From Thermoanaerobaculaceae bacterium (GTDB taxonomy: Bacteria; Acidobacteriota; UBA4820): DNA of 9,728 nt. The translations under genes were made by a program, and so were the position numbers. The notes beneath the pieces were generated by a model. The model had not been told where the DNA came from. It saw nothing but the letters and a program-made list of their open reading frames with translations, and did no database searches. Shown piece after piece: positions 1 through 6,275 of this stretch (the first letter of the stretch is position 1; each line of letters opens with the position of its first letter). The stretch spans positions 1 through 9,728 of the forward strand of contig JAAZNT010000320.1 in the NCBI GenBank assembly GCA_012798145.1, written 5' to 3'.

Positions 1-899
1 CCGTAATTCTTGAGTCAATGAAGTTTCCCGACCCAGTCATCTCGGTTGCAATTGAGCCGAAGACTAAAGCGGATCAAGACAAACTTGCGGGAGCGCTTCA
101 AAAACTTATGAGAGAAGACCCCACTTTCAGGGTTCATACCGATAACGAAACAGGGCAGACCCTCATAAGAGGAATGGGTGAATTGCATCTTGAAATAATT
201 GTTGATAGACTCACAAGAGAATTTGGAGTTTCAGCAAATGTGGGCAAGCCACAGGTTGCCTACAAAGAAACTTTAACCACCCCAGCCTCTGGCGAGGGTA
301 AATACATAAGACAGACCGGCGGAAAAGGACAATACGGACATGTCAAAATTGAAGTAGAGCCGCTTTCTGCAGGACAAGATTTTGTTTTTGAAGACGGAAT
401 AACTCAAGGAGCGATACCTAAGGAATACATTCCGGCAGTCAAAAAAGGAATAGAAGAAGCCCTTGAAACCGGATCTCTTGCAGGTTTTCCGGTCAAAGAT
501 GTGAAAGTGAAGCTTGTTGACGGCTCATACCACGAAGTTGATTCTTCTGAAATGGCTTTCAAAATTGCCGCTTCAATGGCTTTCAAAGACGCAGCGTCAA
601 AAGGCAATCCGGTGTTGCTCGAACCGATTATGAAAGTTGAAGTGACGGTTCCGGAAAATTATATGGGGGATGTCATAGGAAATATTAATTCAAGAAGAGG
701 AAAGATAACCCATATTGAGGCAAGAGGCGAACTTCAGATTATTGACGCCTATGTGCCGCTTTCAGAAATGTTTGGTTATGCAACCGAACTTCGTTCTATA
801 ACTCAGGGCAGGGGAACATACAATATGGAGTTTGACAGGTATGAACCAGCCCCAAAGAATGTAACAGATTCGATAGTTGCCCGTATTCAGGGCATTTGA
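1..899 (+). CDS. fusA: Elongation factor G, C-terminal part (5' end outside window)
   Basis: EF-G is the GTPase that moves tRNAs and mRNA through the ribosome after peptide bond formation. The reading frame is open from base 3 and no start is needed: the first in-frame residues (VILESMKFPDPVISVAIEP) already match the end of domain II and the start of domain III. About 298 residues are visible, against roughly 700 for a full protein. Domain III carries GMGELHLEIIVDRL, and domain IV begins near GKYIRQTGGKGQYGHVKIE and includes the AFKIAASMAFKDAA stretch. Domain V carries YMGDVIGNINSRRGKI and GYATELRSITQGRGTYNMEF. The G domain lies upstream of the window. The stop TGA is at 897-899 and tuf follows 14 bases later. 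Nothing in the visible part departs from ordinary EF-G. Confidence 0.98.
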   Translation, partial: VILESMKFPDPVISVAIEPKTKADQDKLAGALQKLMREDPTFRVHTDNETGQTLIRGMGELHLEIIVDRLTREFGVSANVGKPQVAYKETLTTPASGEGKYIRQTGGKGQYGHVKIEVEPLSAGQDFVFEDGITQGAIPKEYIPAVKKGIEEALETGSLAGFPVKDVKVKLVDGSYHEVDSSEMAFKIAASMAFKDAASKGNPVLLEPIMKVEVTVPENYMGDVIGNINSRRGKITHIEARGELQIIDAYVPLSEMFGYATELRSITQGRGTYNMEFDRYEPAPKNVTDSIVARIQGI

Positions 900-913
900 G
901 CAAGGAGGCAAGT

Positions 914-2122
914 ATGTCTAAGGAGAAGTTTGTTCGTAGTAAACCCCATGTGAATGTGGGGACAATCGGCCATGTTGACCACGGGAAAACCACTTTAACC
1001 GCAGCGATCACCAAAGTTCAGGAAGCAAAAGGGCTCAGCAAGTATGTTTCTTACGATGAAGTCGCGAAAGCATCGGAAGCGCATGGAAGGCGTGACTCCA
1101 CAAAGATTTTGACAATCGCCACTTCCCATGTCGAGTATCAAACCGAAAACAGACACTACGCCCATGTTGATTGCCCTGGACACGCAGACTATGTTAAAAA
1201 CATGATCACCGGCGCAGCGCAGATGGACGGAGCAATTCTTGTTGTTTCCGCAGAAGACGGCCCTATGCCTCAGACAAGAGAGCATATCCTTCTTGCGAGA
1301 CAAGTCGGAGTTCCTTACATCATTGTCTTTTTAAACAAATGCGACAAAGTTGACGACAAGGAAATTCTTGATCTGGTTGAACTTGAAGTCAGAGACCTTC
1401 TTAAAAAATATCAGTTCCCCGGAGATGAAATTCCAATTATCAGAGGTTCTGCCTGGAAAGCGCTTAATTCCCCCAGCCCGGACCACGAAGACGCGAAATG
1501 TATCCAAGAGCTTATGGATGCCCTTGATAAGTATATTCCTGAGCCGGTTAGAGACATTGACAAGCCCTTCCTTATGCCGATCGAAGACATTTTCTCAATA
1601 TCCGGAAGAGGAACGGTTGTTACCGGAAGAGTTGAGCGCGGCATAGTCAAAGTCGGCGAAGAAATGGAAATAGTGGGCTTCAAACCCACCTTTAAAACTG
1701 TCATCACCGGCGTCGAAATGTTCAGAAAACTTCTTGACCAAGGACAGGCGGGAGACAATGTCGGCTTGCTTTTAAGAGGAACGAAAAAAGAGGAAGTTGA
1801 ACGCGGACAGGTCGTCGCAAAACCCGGAACAATTACTCCACACACAAAATTCAAGGCGGAAGTTTATGTCTTGACAAAAGAGGAAGGCGGAAGACACACA
1901 CCCTTCTTTAAAGGATACAGGCCTCAATTCTATATGAGAACAACAGATGTCACCGGGTCAGTTGAACTTCCAGAAGGAAGAGATATGGTTCTGCCGGGAG
2001 ACAACACCGAAATAACCGCAACCCTCATCCAGCCGGTCGCCCTTGAAAAAGGCCTCAGGTTCGCTATCCGTGAAGGCGGAAGAACTGTAGGCGCCGGAAC
2101 AATCACGGAGATATTGGAGTAG
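914..2122 (+). CDS. tuf: Elongation factor Tu, variant switch I
   Basis: EF-Tu carries aminoacyl-tRNA to the ribosomal A site as a GTP complex. The start is ATG 914, preceded by AAGGAGG (902-908). A TTG at 896 would add six residues but overlaps the fusA stop and has no ribosome binding site. The protein is 402 residues, close to the usual 393-400. Seen motifs: P-loop GHVDHGKT (19-26), DCPGH (86-90), NKCD (141-144), GSAWKAL (178-184), then domain II (SGRGTVVTGRVERG) and domain III (GGRHTPFFKGYRPQFYMRTTDVTG), ending in GGRTVGAGTITEILE. Switch I is unusual. The RGITI motif is replaced by KILTI (64-68), and about five extra residues (within SEAHGRRDS, 54-62) precede it. The magnesium-contacting threonine is kept as Thr67. 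Flanking G motifs are intact, so I infer an active, main EF-Tu of an atypical lineage rather than a broken copy. Confidence 0.98.
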   Translation: MSKEKFVRSKPHVNVGTIGHVDHGKTTLTAAITKVQEAKGLSKYVSYDEVAKASEAHGRRDSTKILTIATSHVEYQTENRHYAHVDCPGHADYVKNMITGAAQMDGAILVVSAEDGPMPQTREHILLARQVGVPYIIVFLNKCDKVDDKEILDLVELEVRDLLKKYQFPGDEIPIIRGSAWKALNSPSPDHEDAKCIQELMDALDKYIPEPVRDIDKPFLMPIEDIFSISGRGTVVTGRVERGIVKVGEEMEIVGFKPTFKTVITGVEMFRKLLDQGQAGDNVGLLLRGTKKEEVERGQVVAKPGTITPHTKFKAEVYVLTKEEGGRHTPFFKGYRPQFYMRTTDVTGSVELPEGRDMVLPGDNTEITATLIQPVALEKGLRFAIREGGRTVGAGTITEILE

Positions 2123-2128
2123 GAGCAA

Positions 2129-2446
2129 ATGCTTAACGAAAAAATCCGAATACGCCTTTTGGCATACGATCACTGGCTTCTTGACAGATCCACAAAGGAG
2201 ATTGTTGACACAGCAAGAAGGACTGGCGCAAGGGTAAAGGGACCCATCCCTCTTCCTACCGAAAAAGTCATATTCACAGTCAACCGCTCTCCGCATGTGG
2301 ATAAAAAATCAAGAGAGCAGTTTGAGATCAGAACGCACAAAAGGCTTTTAGATATTTACGATCCGACTCCGCAGACGGTTGATGCTTTGCAAAAACTTAC
2401 TCTTCCGCCCGGAGTTGATGTTGAAATAAAGGCTTTTGATAAATAG
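2129..2446 (+). CDS. rpsJ: Small subunit ribosomal protein S10
   Basis: S10 is a 30S head protein; in E. coli it also serves as NusE in transcription antitermination. The product has 105 residues, about the family length (100-105). Family signatures are the N-terminal strand IRIRLLAYDH, then TGARVKGPIPLPTEK and RSPHVDKKSREQFEIRTHKR, followed by DPTPQTVDALQKL. The ATG at 2129 follows AGGAG (2121-2125), which overlaps the tuf stop, leaving only 6 bases between the genes. This gene opens the S10 block but has no leader region of its own, so its expression probably depends on transcription and translation coming from tuf. The usual DHRLLD is DHWLLD here, a minor substitution. Confidence 0.98.
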   Translation: MLNEKIRIRLLAYDHWLLDRSTKEIVDTARRTGARVKGPIPLPTEKVIFTVNRSPHVDKKSREQFEIRTHKRLLDIYDPTPQTVDALQKLTLPPGVDVEIKAFDK

Positions 2447-2454
2447 GTGGTTTT

Positions 2455-2529
2455 ATGAAAGTTGCCTATTTTGAAAATATTGCGAGTATGTCGCTTCCAT
2501 GCGACCAATGCTTTAGGAGGTTTGAATGA
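2455..2529 (+). CDS. Possible 24-codon leader mini-ORF coupled to rplC
   Basis: A short reading frame lies in the unusually long rpsJ-rplC spacer. It has a near-consensus ribosome binding site AGGTGG (2445-2450) four bases before ATG 2455. It encodes 24 residues beginning MKVAYFENIA and ending CDQCFRRFE, with one CxxC pair. Its TGA (2527-2529) overlaps the rplC ATG (2526-2528) as ATGA, and the rplC binding site TAGGAGG lies inside its last codons. This arrangement would allow translational coupling or leader-peptide control of rplC. I do not recognise the peptide. A chance ORF of this size is possible; the case rests on the paired binding site and the exact ATGA junction. Confidence 0.35.
   Translation: MKVAYFENIASMSLPCDQCFRRFE
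2482..2505 (+). promoter_or_regulatory. Two mutually exclusive small hairpins before rplC
   Basis: TCGC at 2491-2494 can pair with GCGA just upstream (2482-2485, five-base loop). Alternatively GTCGC (2490-2494) can pair with GCGAC just downstream (2501-2505, six-base loop TTCCAT). The two stems share the same strand and exclude each other, and both lie about ten bases or more before the rplC ribosome binding site. The stems are only 4-5 base pairs, and neither is followed by a U-run, so this is not an intrinsic terminator. A regulatory role is conjecture. Confidence 0.2.
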
Positions 2530-3149
2530 AAATCGGGATTCTGGGACGAAAGATAGGATGCAGTCAGTTGTTTGATCCCGAAACCAGAGAAGTTGTTCCG
2601 GTGACGGTCATCAAGGCAGGTCCTTGTTTGGTTCTTCAGAAAAAGACCAAAGAAAAGGACGGCTATAACGCGCTTCAGATCGGGCTGATAGAGCCGGAAA
2701 AGAAGAAAAAGGTGAATAAACCCCTTATGGGACACCTTAAAGCTTCTGGAGCTGGCTCGGCAAGCTTCATTAGAGAAATAAGAGGAGAATTCCCCTCTTT
2801 GCAAGTCGGGAGCCATATCAGTCTCGAGAACTTTGAAGGCGTTGAAAAAGTTGATGTAGTCGGCACATCCAAAGGAAAAGGTTTCCAAGGCGTTGTATTC
2901 AGACACGGTTTTGGAGGCGGCGCCGCCACACACGGTTCTATGTTCCATAGGGCGCCCGGTTCAATAGGGGCGTCTTCTTACCCCTCAAGAGTTTTCAAAG
3001 GAACAAGAATGGGTGGAAGGATGGGCGGAAAAAGAGTTACCGTTACGAACTTGAAAGTTGTCAAGATTGACACCCAGAACAGTCTGCTGCTTGTTAAAGG
3101 CGCAGTGCCAGGTCCGAGAAACGGACTTTTGGTTGTTTCCGGACAATAG
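2526..3149 (+). CDS. rplC: Large subunit ribosomal protein L3
   Basis: L3 is an early-assembly 50S protein that binds 23S rRNA near the peptidyl transferase centre. The 207 residues match the usual bacterial length of about 205-210. Signatures are the N-terminal MKIGILGRKIGCSQLF, the KGKGFQGVVFRHGF segment (116-129), and HRAPGSIGASSYPSRVFKG (141-159) with RMGGRMGGKRVTV following; the C-terminus is LLLVKGAVPGPRNG. E. coli L3 carries a methylated glutamine (PrmB target) after SIG; here that position is Ala149, so this site cannot be modified in the same way. The start ATG at 2526 follows TAGGAGG (2514-2520) with five bases between, and overlaps the stop of the upstream mini-ORF. Confidence 0.98.
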   Translation: MKIGILGRKIGCSQLFDPETREVVPVTVIKAGPCLVLQKKTKEKDGYNALQIGLIEPEKKKKVNKPLMGHLKASGAGSASFIREIRGEFPSLQVGSHISLENFEGVEKVDVVGTSKGKGFQGVVFRHGFGGGAATHGSMFHRAPGSIGASSYPSRVFKGTRMGGRMGGKRVTVTNLKVVKIDTQNSLLLVKGAVPGPRNGLLVVSGQ

Positions 3150-3161
3150 GGAGAAATAGCG

Positions 3162-3791
3162 ATGCCTACACTCGAAGTATTTAATGGCGCTTTTACTAAG
3201 GAAAAAGAGATAGATCTTCCTGAAGAAGTTTTTGGGTCGGAATACAGACCCGATGTCATTCATGAAGCTGTAAAATGCTATCTCGCAAATCAGAGACTTG
3301 GTACCCACTCGACAAAAAGAAGAGACGAAGTAAGCGGTTCAGGAAAAAAATTGTGGAAGCAAAAACATACCGGCAGAGCAAGAATGGGAGAAATTAGGTC
3401 ACCGCTCTGGTATCACGGAGGAATAGTTTTTGGGCCCAAGCCAAGGGATTATTCCTACACAATTCCCAAAAAGGTGAAAAAACTCGCCATCAAATCTCTT
3501 CTTTCTGAGAGAATTAGAAGGGGAAGTCTTGTTGTTATAAGCGACTTGAAGGTTGAAGCCGCGAAAACAAAATCGTTTTTGGAAAGTTACGGCAAATTGA
3601 TGGAAGATTCCAAAACCACTCTTTTTGTTGACGAAAAGACAGACAAAAATGTTATTCTTGCAAGCAGGAACATTCCGGGGGTTGAAGTCATAGCCCTCAA
3701 CGAGATAAACGCCTACAACCTTGCGAAATACGAAAAAGTGGTTTTCACAGAAAACGCCATCACCAAACTTTCGGAGGGCTTACAGTCATGA
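3162..3791 (+). CDS. rplD: Large subunit ribosomal protein L4
   Basis: L4 is a 50S assembly protein whose extended loop helps line the peptide exit tunnel. In E. coli it also represses its own operon by acting on the S10 leader, which is absent at the usual place here. The 209 residues are within family range. The tunnel loop region is clear: RLGTHSTKRRDEVSGSGKK, then WKQKHTGRARMGEIRSPLW and GGIVFGPKPRDYSYTIPKK. The Rossmann-like C-terminal part includes RGSLVVISDLKVE and IPGVEVIALNEINAYNLAKYEKVVFTE in succession. The ATG at 3162 follows AGGGAG (3148-3153) by eight bases. The stop overlaps the rplW start (ATGA at 3788-3791), suggesting coupled synthesis. Confidence 0.98.
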   Translation: MPTLEVFNGAFTKEKEIDLPEEVFGSEYRPDVIHEAVKCYLANQRLGTHSTKRRDEVSGSGKKLWKQKHTGRARMGEIRSPLWYHGGIVFGPKPRDYSYTIPKKVKKLAIKSLLSERIRRGSLVVISDLKVEAAKTKSFLESYGKLMEDSKTTLFVDEKTDKNVILASRNIPGVEVIALNEINAYNLAKYEKVVFTENAITKLSEGLQS

Positions 3792-4081
3792 GAACGCCGT
3801 CAAAGATCATAATTAGACCGCTTCTTACAGAAAAGAATCTTCTCGCAAAAGAAAAAACCAACACGCTCGCATTTGAAGTGTCCGCAGACGCAGGGAAGAT
3901 TGAAATAGCGAAAGCGGTGGAAGAACTCTTTAAAACAAAAGTTGCTGAAGTCAGAACAATAAATGTTATGGGCAAAGAGAAAAGACTTGGCCGCTTTGAA
4001 GGAAAAAGGGCTGACACCAAAAAAGCCTATGTAAGACTGAAAAAGGGTCAAAAACCAGTTGAATATTTTGAAGGACTTTAA
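3788..4081 (+). CDS. rplW: Large subunit ribosomal protein L23
   Basis: L23 sits at the exit of the peptide tunnel and is the docking site for trigger factor and the signal recognition particle. The 97 residues match bacterial L23. Visible features are the N-terminal IIRPLLTEKN, then NTLAFEVSADAGKIEIAKAVEELF, and the loop KVAEVRTINVMGKEKRLGRFEGKR followed by KKAYVRLKKGQKPVEYFEGL. The trigger-factor contact region around AVEELF is present (the acidic glutamate of the family is conserved in this stretch). The ATG overlaps the rplD stop, with GGAGGG (3773-3778) inside the end of rplD. Confidence 0.97.
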   Translation: MRTPSKIIIRPLLTEKNLLAKEKTNTLAFEVSADAGKIEIAKAVEELFKTKVAEVRTINVMGKEKRLGRFEGKRADTKKAYVRLKKGQKPVEYFEGL

Positions 4082-4091
4082 GGATTAGACA

Positions 4092-4913
4092 ATGGCTATG
4101 AAGACATATAAACCGTACACTCCGTCAAGAAGATACATAACAAATTCAACTTTTGAGGAGATCACAAAGAAAAAGCCTGAAAAATCTCTTTTGGAGCCAA
4201 AGAAGAGAATTTCCTGCCGCAACAGCGACGGTCACATTACTGTTAGAAGAAGGGGCGGAGGGCATAAAAGGCATTACAGAATTATAGATTTTAAAAGAGA
4301 CAAGCACGACATCGTTGCGAAAGTGGCGGCGATTGAGTATGACCCCAACAGAACCTGCAGAATAGCGCTTCTTAACTACGCTGACGGCGAAAAGAGATAC
4401 ATTCTTGCTCCTGACGGATTGAATGTGGGAACAAAAATAGTTTCCGGTCCCAACGCGGAAGTTCAAGTTGGAAATTGCCTTCCATTGAAGAAAATTCCTG
4501 TTGGAACGCTCGTTCACAATATAGAACTTACGGCGGGAAAAGGCGGACAGATAGCCAGAAGCGCCGGGACCGCAGCGCAGTTAATGGCTAAAGAAGGTCA
4601 TCTTGCTATAGTAAGAATGCCTTCAGGAGAGATGAGGCAGATCAGCATCGATTGTTACGCTACAGTTGGAAAGGTTGGCAACGAAGAACATAAAAACATT
4701 GTTCTGGGAAAGGCGGGAAGGACAAGACACTTGGGCAGAAGGCCTAAAGTTAGAGGAACGGCTATGAACCCTGTTGACCACCCGCACGGCGGAGGAGAAG
4801 GAAAAACCAAAGGTGGAAGGCACCCGGTCACTCCTTGGGGACAACCGACCAAGGGATATAAAACAAGAAAGAATAAAAGAACACAAAGGTTTATTCTTAA
4901 GAGGAGAGCATAA
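4092..4913 (+). CDS. rplB: Large subunit ribosomal protein L2
   Basis: L2 is among the most conserved ribosomal proteins; it ties the subunits together and supports the peptidyl transferase centre. The 273 residues equal the E. coli length. Conserved blocks include GGGHKRHYRIIDFKRDK (55-71), EYDPNRTCRIALLNYADGEKRYILAP in the first RNA-binding domain, and GKGGQIARSAGTAAQLMAK (149-167). Near the C-terminus lies RGTAMNPVDHPHGGGEGK (221-238), with His230 matching the functionally important His229 of E. coli. The start ATG 4092 has a weak site, AAGGA (4080-4084), at the end of rplW, so coupling with rplW is likely. Its TAA shares a base with the rpsS ATG (TAATG, 4911-4915). Confidence 0.98.
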   Translation: MAMKTYKPYTPSRRYITNSTFEEITKKKPEKSLLEPKKRISCRNSDGHITVRRRGGGHKRHYRIIDFKRDKHDIVAKVAAIEYDPNRTCRIALLNYADGEKRYILAPDGLNVGTKIVSGPNAEVQVGNCLPLKKIPVGTLVHNIELTAGKGGQIARSAGTAAQLMAKEGHLAIVRMPSGEMRQISIDCYATVGKVGNEEHKNIVLGKAGRTRHLGRRPKVRGTAMNPVDHPHGGGEGKTKGGRHPVTPWGQPTKGYKTRKNKRTQRFILKRRA

Positions 4914-5212
4914 TGTCAAGGTCATTGAAAAAGGGTCCCTTTGTTGATTCACATCTTATGGAAAAGATTTCCAAGATGAATGAAGAAGGGAAAAAACAGG
5001 TAATAAAAACTTGGAGCAGAAGGTCTATGATTGTTCCGGAAATGCTCAATCATACAATTGCTGTTCATAACGGAAGAAAATTTGTTCCGGTTTTCATTAC
5101 CGAAAATATGGTCGGGCACAGACTTGGAGAATTTGCTCCAACGAGAACTTTTAAAGGCCACACAGGAGCGAGAAAAGAAACTGCGGCACCTGCGGCGCCC
5201 GCCAAGAAGTAG
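4913..5212 (+). CDS. rpsS: Small subunit ribosomal protein S19
   Basis: S19 is a 30S head protein that forms a complex with S13 near the A-site tRNA. The 99 residues are slightly longer than the typical 90-95 because of a low-complexity tail rich in Ala, Pro and Lys (TAAPAAPAKK). The core is standard: MSRSLKKGPFVDSHL, TWSRRSMIVPEMLNHTIAVH, then GRKFVPVFITENMVGHRLGEFAPTR in sequence, ending FKGHTGA. AGGAG at 4902-4906 lies six bases before the ATG. The start overlaps the rplB stop by one base. Confidence 0.98.
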   Translation: MSRSLKKGPFVDSHLMEKISKMNEEGKKQVIKTWSRRSMIVPEMLNHTIAVHNGRKFVPVFITENMVGHRLGEFAPTRTFKGHTGARKETAAPAAPAKK

Positions 5213-5221
5213 GAGGCTTAA

Positions 5222-5584
5222 ATGATTTTCAAAGCGCGAGCAAAATATGTAAGCACATCTCCCCAGAAGGCGAGACTCGTTGCGGACCTTATAAAAGGCA
5301 AGAGCGTCGGAGAAGCGGTTGCAATTCTTCGCTTCACACGGAAAAAGGTTGCAAGAACACTGGAATCTCTACTTCACGACGCAGTAGCCAACGCCCAGAG
5401 CATTCCATCTGCCCAGCAGGTTGATGTTGACGCACTTAAAGTCAAAAATGTGGTAGTGGATATGGCTTCTTTGAGAACAAGGAAAAGAACGATGCCTGCT
5501 TCTCTTGGAAGAGCATTCAGATTCGTTAGAAGGCAAAGCCACATAACCATAGCCCTTGAAGAAGAAAAAGCCAAAAGGAGTTAA
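5222..5584 (+). CDS. rplV: Large subunit ribosomal protein L22
   Basis: L22 is a 50S protein whose long beta-hairpin reaches into the peptide exit tunnel, near the site of macrolide antibiotics and of some stalling peptides. The 120 residues match the family. Seen are AKYVSTSPQKARLVADLIKG near the start, the globular SLLHDAVANA stretch, and the hairpin with flanks SLRTRKRTMPASLGRAFRF (83-101), then RRQSHITIAL. At the hairpin tip the common PRAxGRA pattern is PASLGRA (92-98), losing one basic residue of the E. coli form; Bacteroidetes L22 has a comparable PAPxGRA, so this is within known variation. AGGAGG (5211-5216) overlaps the rpsS stop and lies five bases before ATG 5222. Confidence 0.98.
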   Translation: MIFKARAKYVSTSPQKARLVADLIKGKSVGEAVAILRFTRKKVARTLESLLHDAVANAQSIPSAQQVDVDALKVKNVVVDMASLRTRKRTMPASLGRAFRFVRRQSHITIALEEEKAKRS

Positions 5585-5586
5585 GG

Positions 5587-5646
5587 ATGTTTTTAGTGAA
5601 TAAAATTTCAGGAGGTGTCAATTGGGTCAAAAAGTTCACCCTGTAG
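5587..5646 (+). CDS. Possible 19-codon mini-ORF overlapping the rpsC start
   Basis: A short frame begins at ATG 5587, six bases after AAGGAG (5575-5580, inside the end of rplV). It encodes MFLVNKISGG followed by VNWVKKFTL, then stops at TAG 5644-5646, 25 bases into rpsC in another frame. The rpsC binding site AGGAGG lies within it. Ribosomes on this frame would cross the rpsC TTG start, so it could dampen or couple rpsC translation. It could equally be a chance frame in a 37-base spacer. I do not recognise the peptide. Confidence 0.2.
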   Translation: MFLVNKISGGVNWVKKFTL

Positions 5647-6263
5647 GTTTCAGGTTAGGTTTCAACAAAGAATGGGAATCAAGATGGTTCGCGAGGAAAA
5701 ACTACAAAGAGCAGCTTCACGAAGACCTCAAACTTCGCAATGAACTGAAGAAAAGGTTTCAGCATGCGGGCGTCTCCAGAATAGAACTTGAAAGAGCGGG
5801 AAAGAAACTTACAGTCGGTCTTTTCACAAGCCGCCCCGGAATAATCATAGGCAAAAAAGGCGCGGAAGTTGACAAACTGAAAGAAGACCTTCAGCAAAGA
5901 ACAGGAAAAGAAGTTTATATTAAGATAGAAGAGATCCACAGACCCGAAATTGACGCTCAGCTTGTTTCAGACGGAATCGCGATGCAGATAGTAAAAAGAG
6001 TTTCATTTAGAAGGGCTATGAAAAGAGCGATGGAAGTCTCAAGAAAAGCGGGAGCGCTCGGGATTAAAATAAAAATCTCAGGAAGATTAAACGGCGCTGA
6101 AATTGCAAGAACTGAATGGTACCTTGACGGCAGACTTCCTCTGCAAACTTTAAGAAGCGACATAGATTACGGCTTTTCAGAGGCTTTCACAACATACGGC
6201 ACAATAGGCATAAAAGTCTGGATATTCAAGGGTGAAAAAGTAAGCAAGCAGTATAAGCAATAA
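5622..6263 (+). CDS. rpsC: Small subunit ribosomal protein S3 (TTG start)
   Basis: S3 is a 30S head protein at the mRNA entry tunnel; basic residues in E. coli S3 contribute to helicase activity. The 213 residues are in the bacterial range of about 210-235. The start is TTG 5622, chosen because the conserved GQKVHPVGFRLG follows immediately and AGGAGG (5610-5615) is six bases upstream; no in-frame ATG fits. The KH domain carries the GKKG loop (77-80, in PGIIIGKKGAEV). The C-terminal domain has SFRRAMKRAM (128-137), SGRLNGAEIAR (153-163) and TEWYLDGRLPLQTLRSDIDYG after it. A non-ATG start is unique among the intact starts in this window. Confidence 0.97.
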   Translation: MGQKVHPVGFRLGFNKEWESRWFARKNYKEQLHEDLKLRNELKKRFQHAGVSRIELERAGKKLTVGLFTSRPGIIIGKKGAEVDKLKEDLQQRTGKEVYIKIEEIHRPEIDAQLVSDGIAMQIVKRVSFRRAMKRAMEVSRKAGALGIKIKISGRLNGAEIARTEWYLDGRLPLQTLRSDIDYGFSEAFTTYGTIGIKVWIFKGEKVSKQYKQ

Positions 6264-6275
6264 AGGAGAATTACA

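Noticed and set aside
1073..1115. Possible compensating frameshifts behind the odd EF-Tu switch I
   Set aside because: I translated the stretch in the other two forward frames; neither restores a KARGITI-like motif and both soon meet stop codons. The unusual segment also matches what I recall from Brachyspira, so it looks genuine.
1350..1646. 98-codon plus-strand frame inside tuf in another phase
   Set aside because: Internal to a highly conserved gene, with no independent signal for translation.
1411..1854. 147-codon open frame on the minus strand opposite tuf
   Set aside because: Fully antisense to conserved EF-Tu domains I to II, with low-complexity Ser/Pro-rich content typical of shadow frames.
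2462..2490. Possible internal promoter before rplC (TTGCCT followed by AT-rich bases)
   Set aside because: No good -10 box lies at the right spacing after TTGCCT, so I do not call a promoter.
2466..2948. 160-codon open frame on the minus strand opposite rplC
   Set aside because: It lies wholly opposite the mini-ORF and the conserved L3 gene, has no good ribosome binding site that I can see, and its sequence resembles no family. It is explained by the codon bias of the plus-strand gene.
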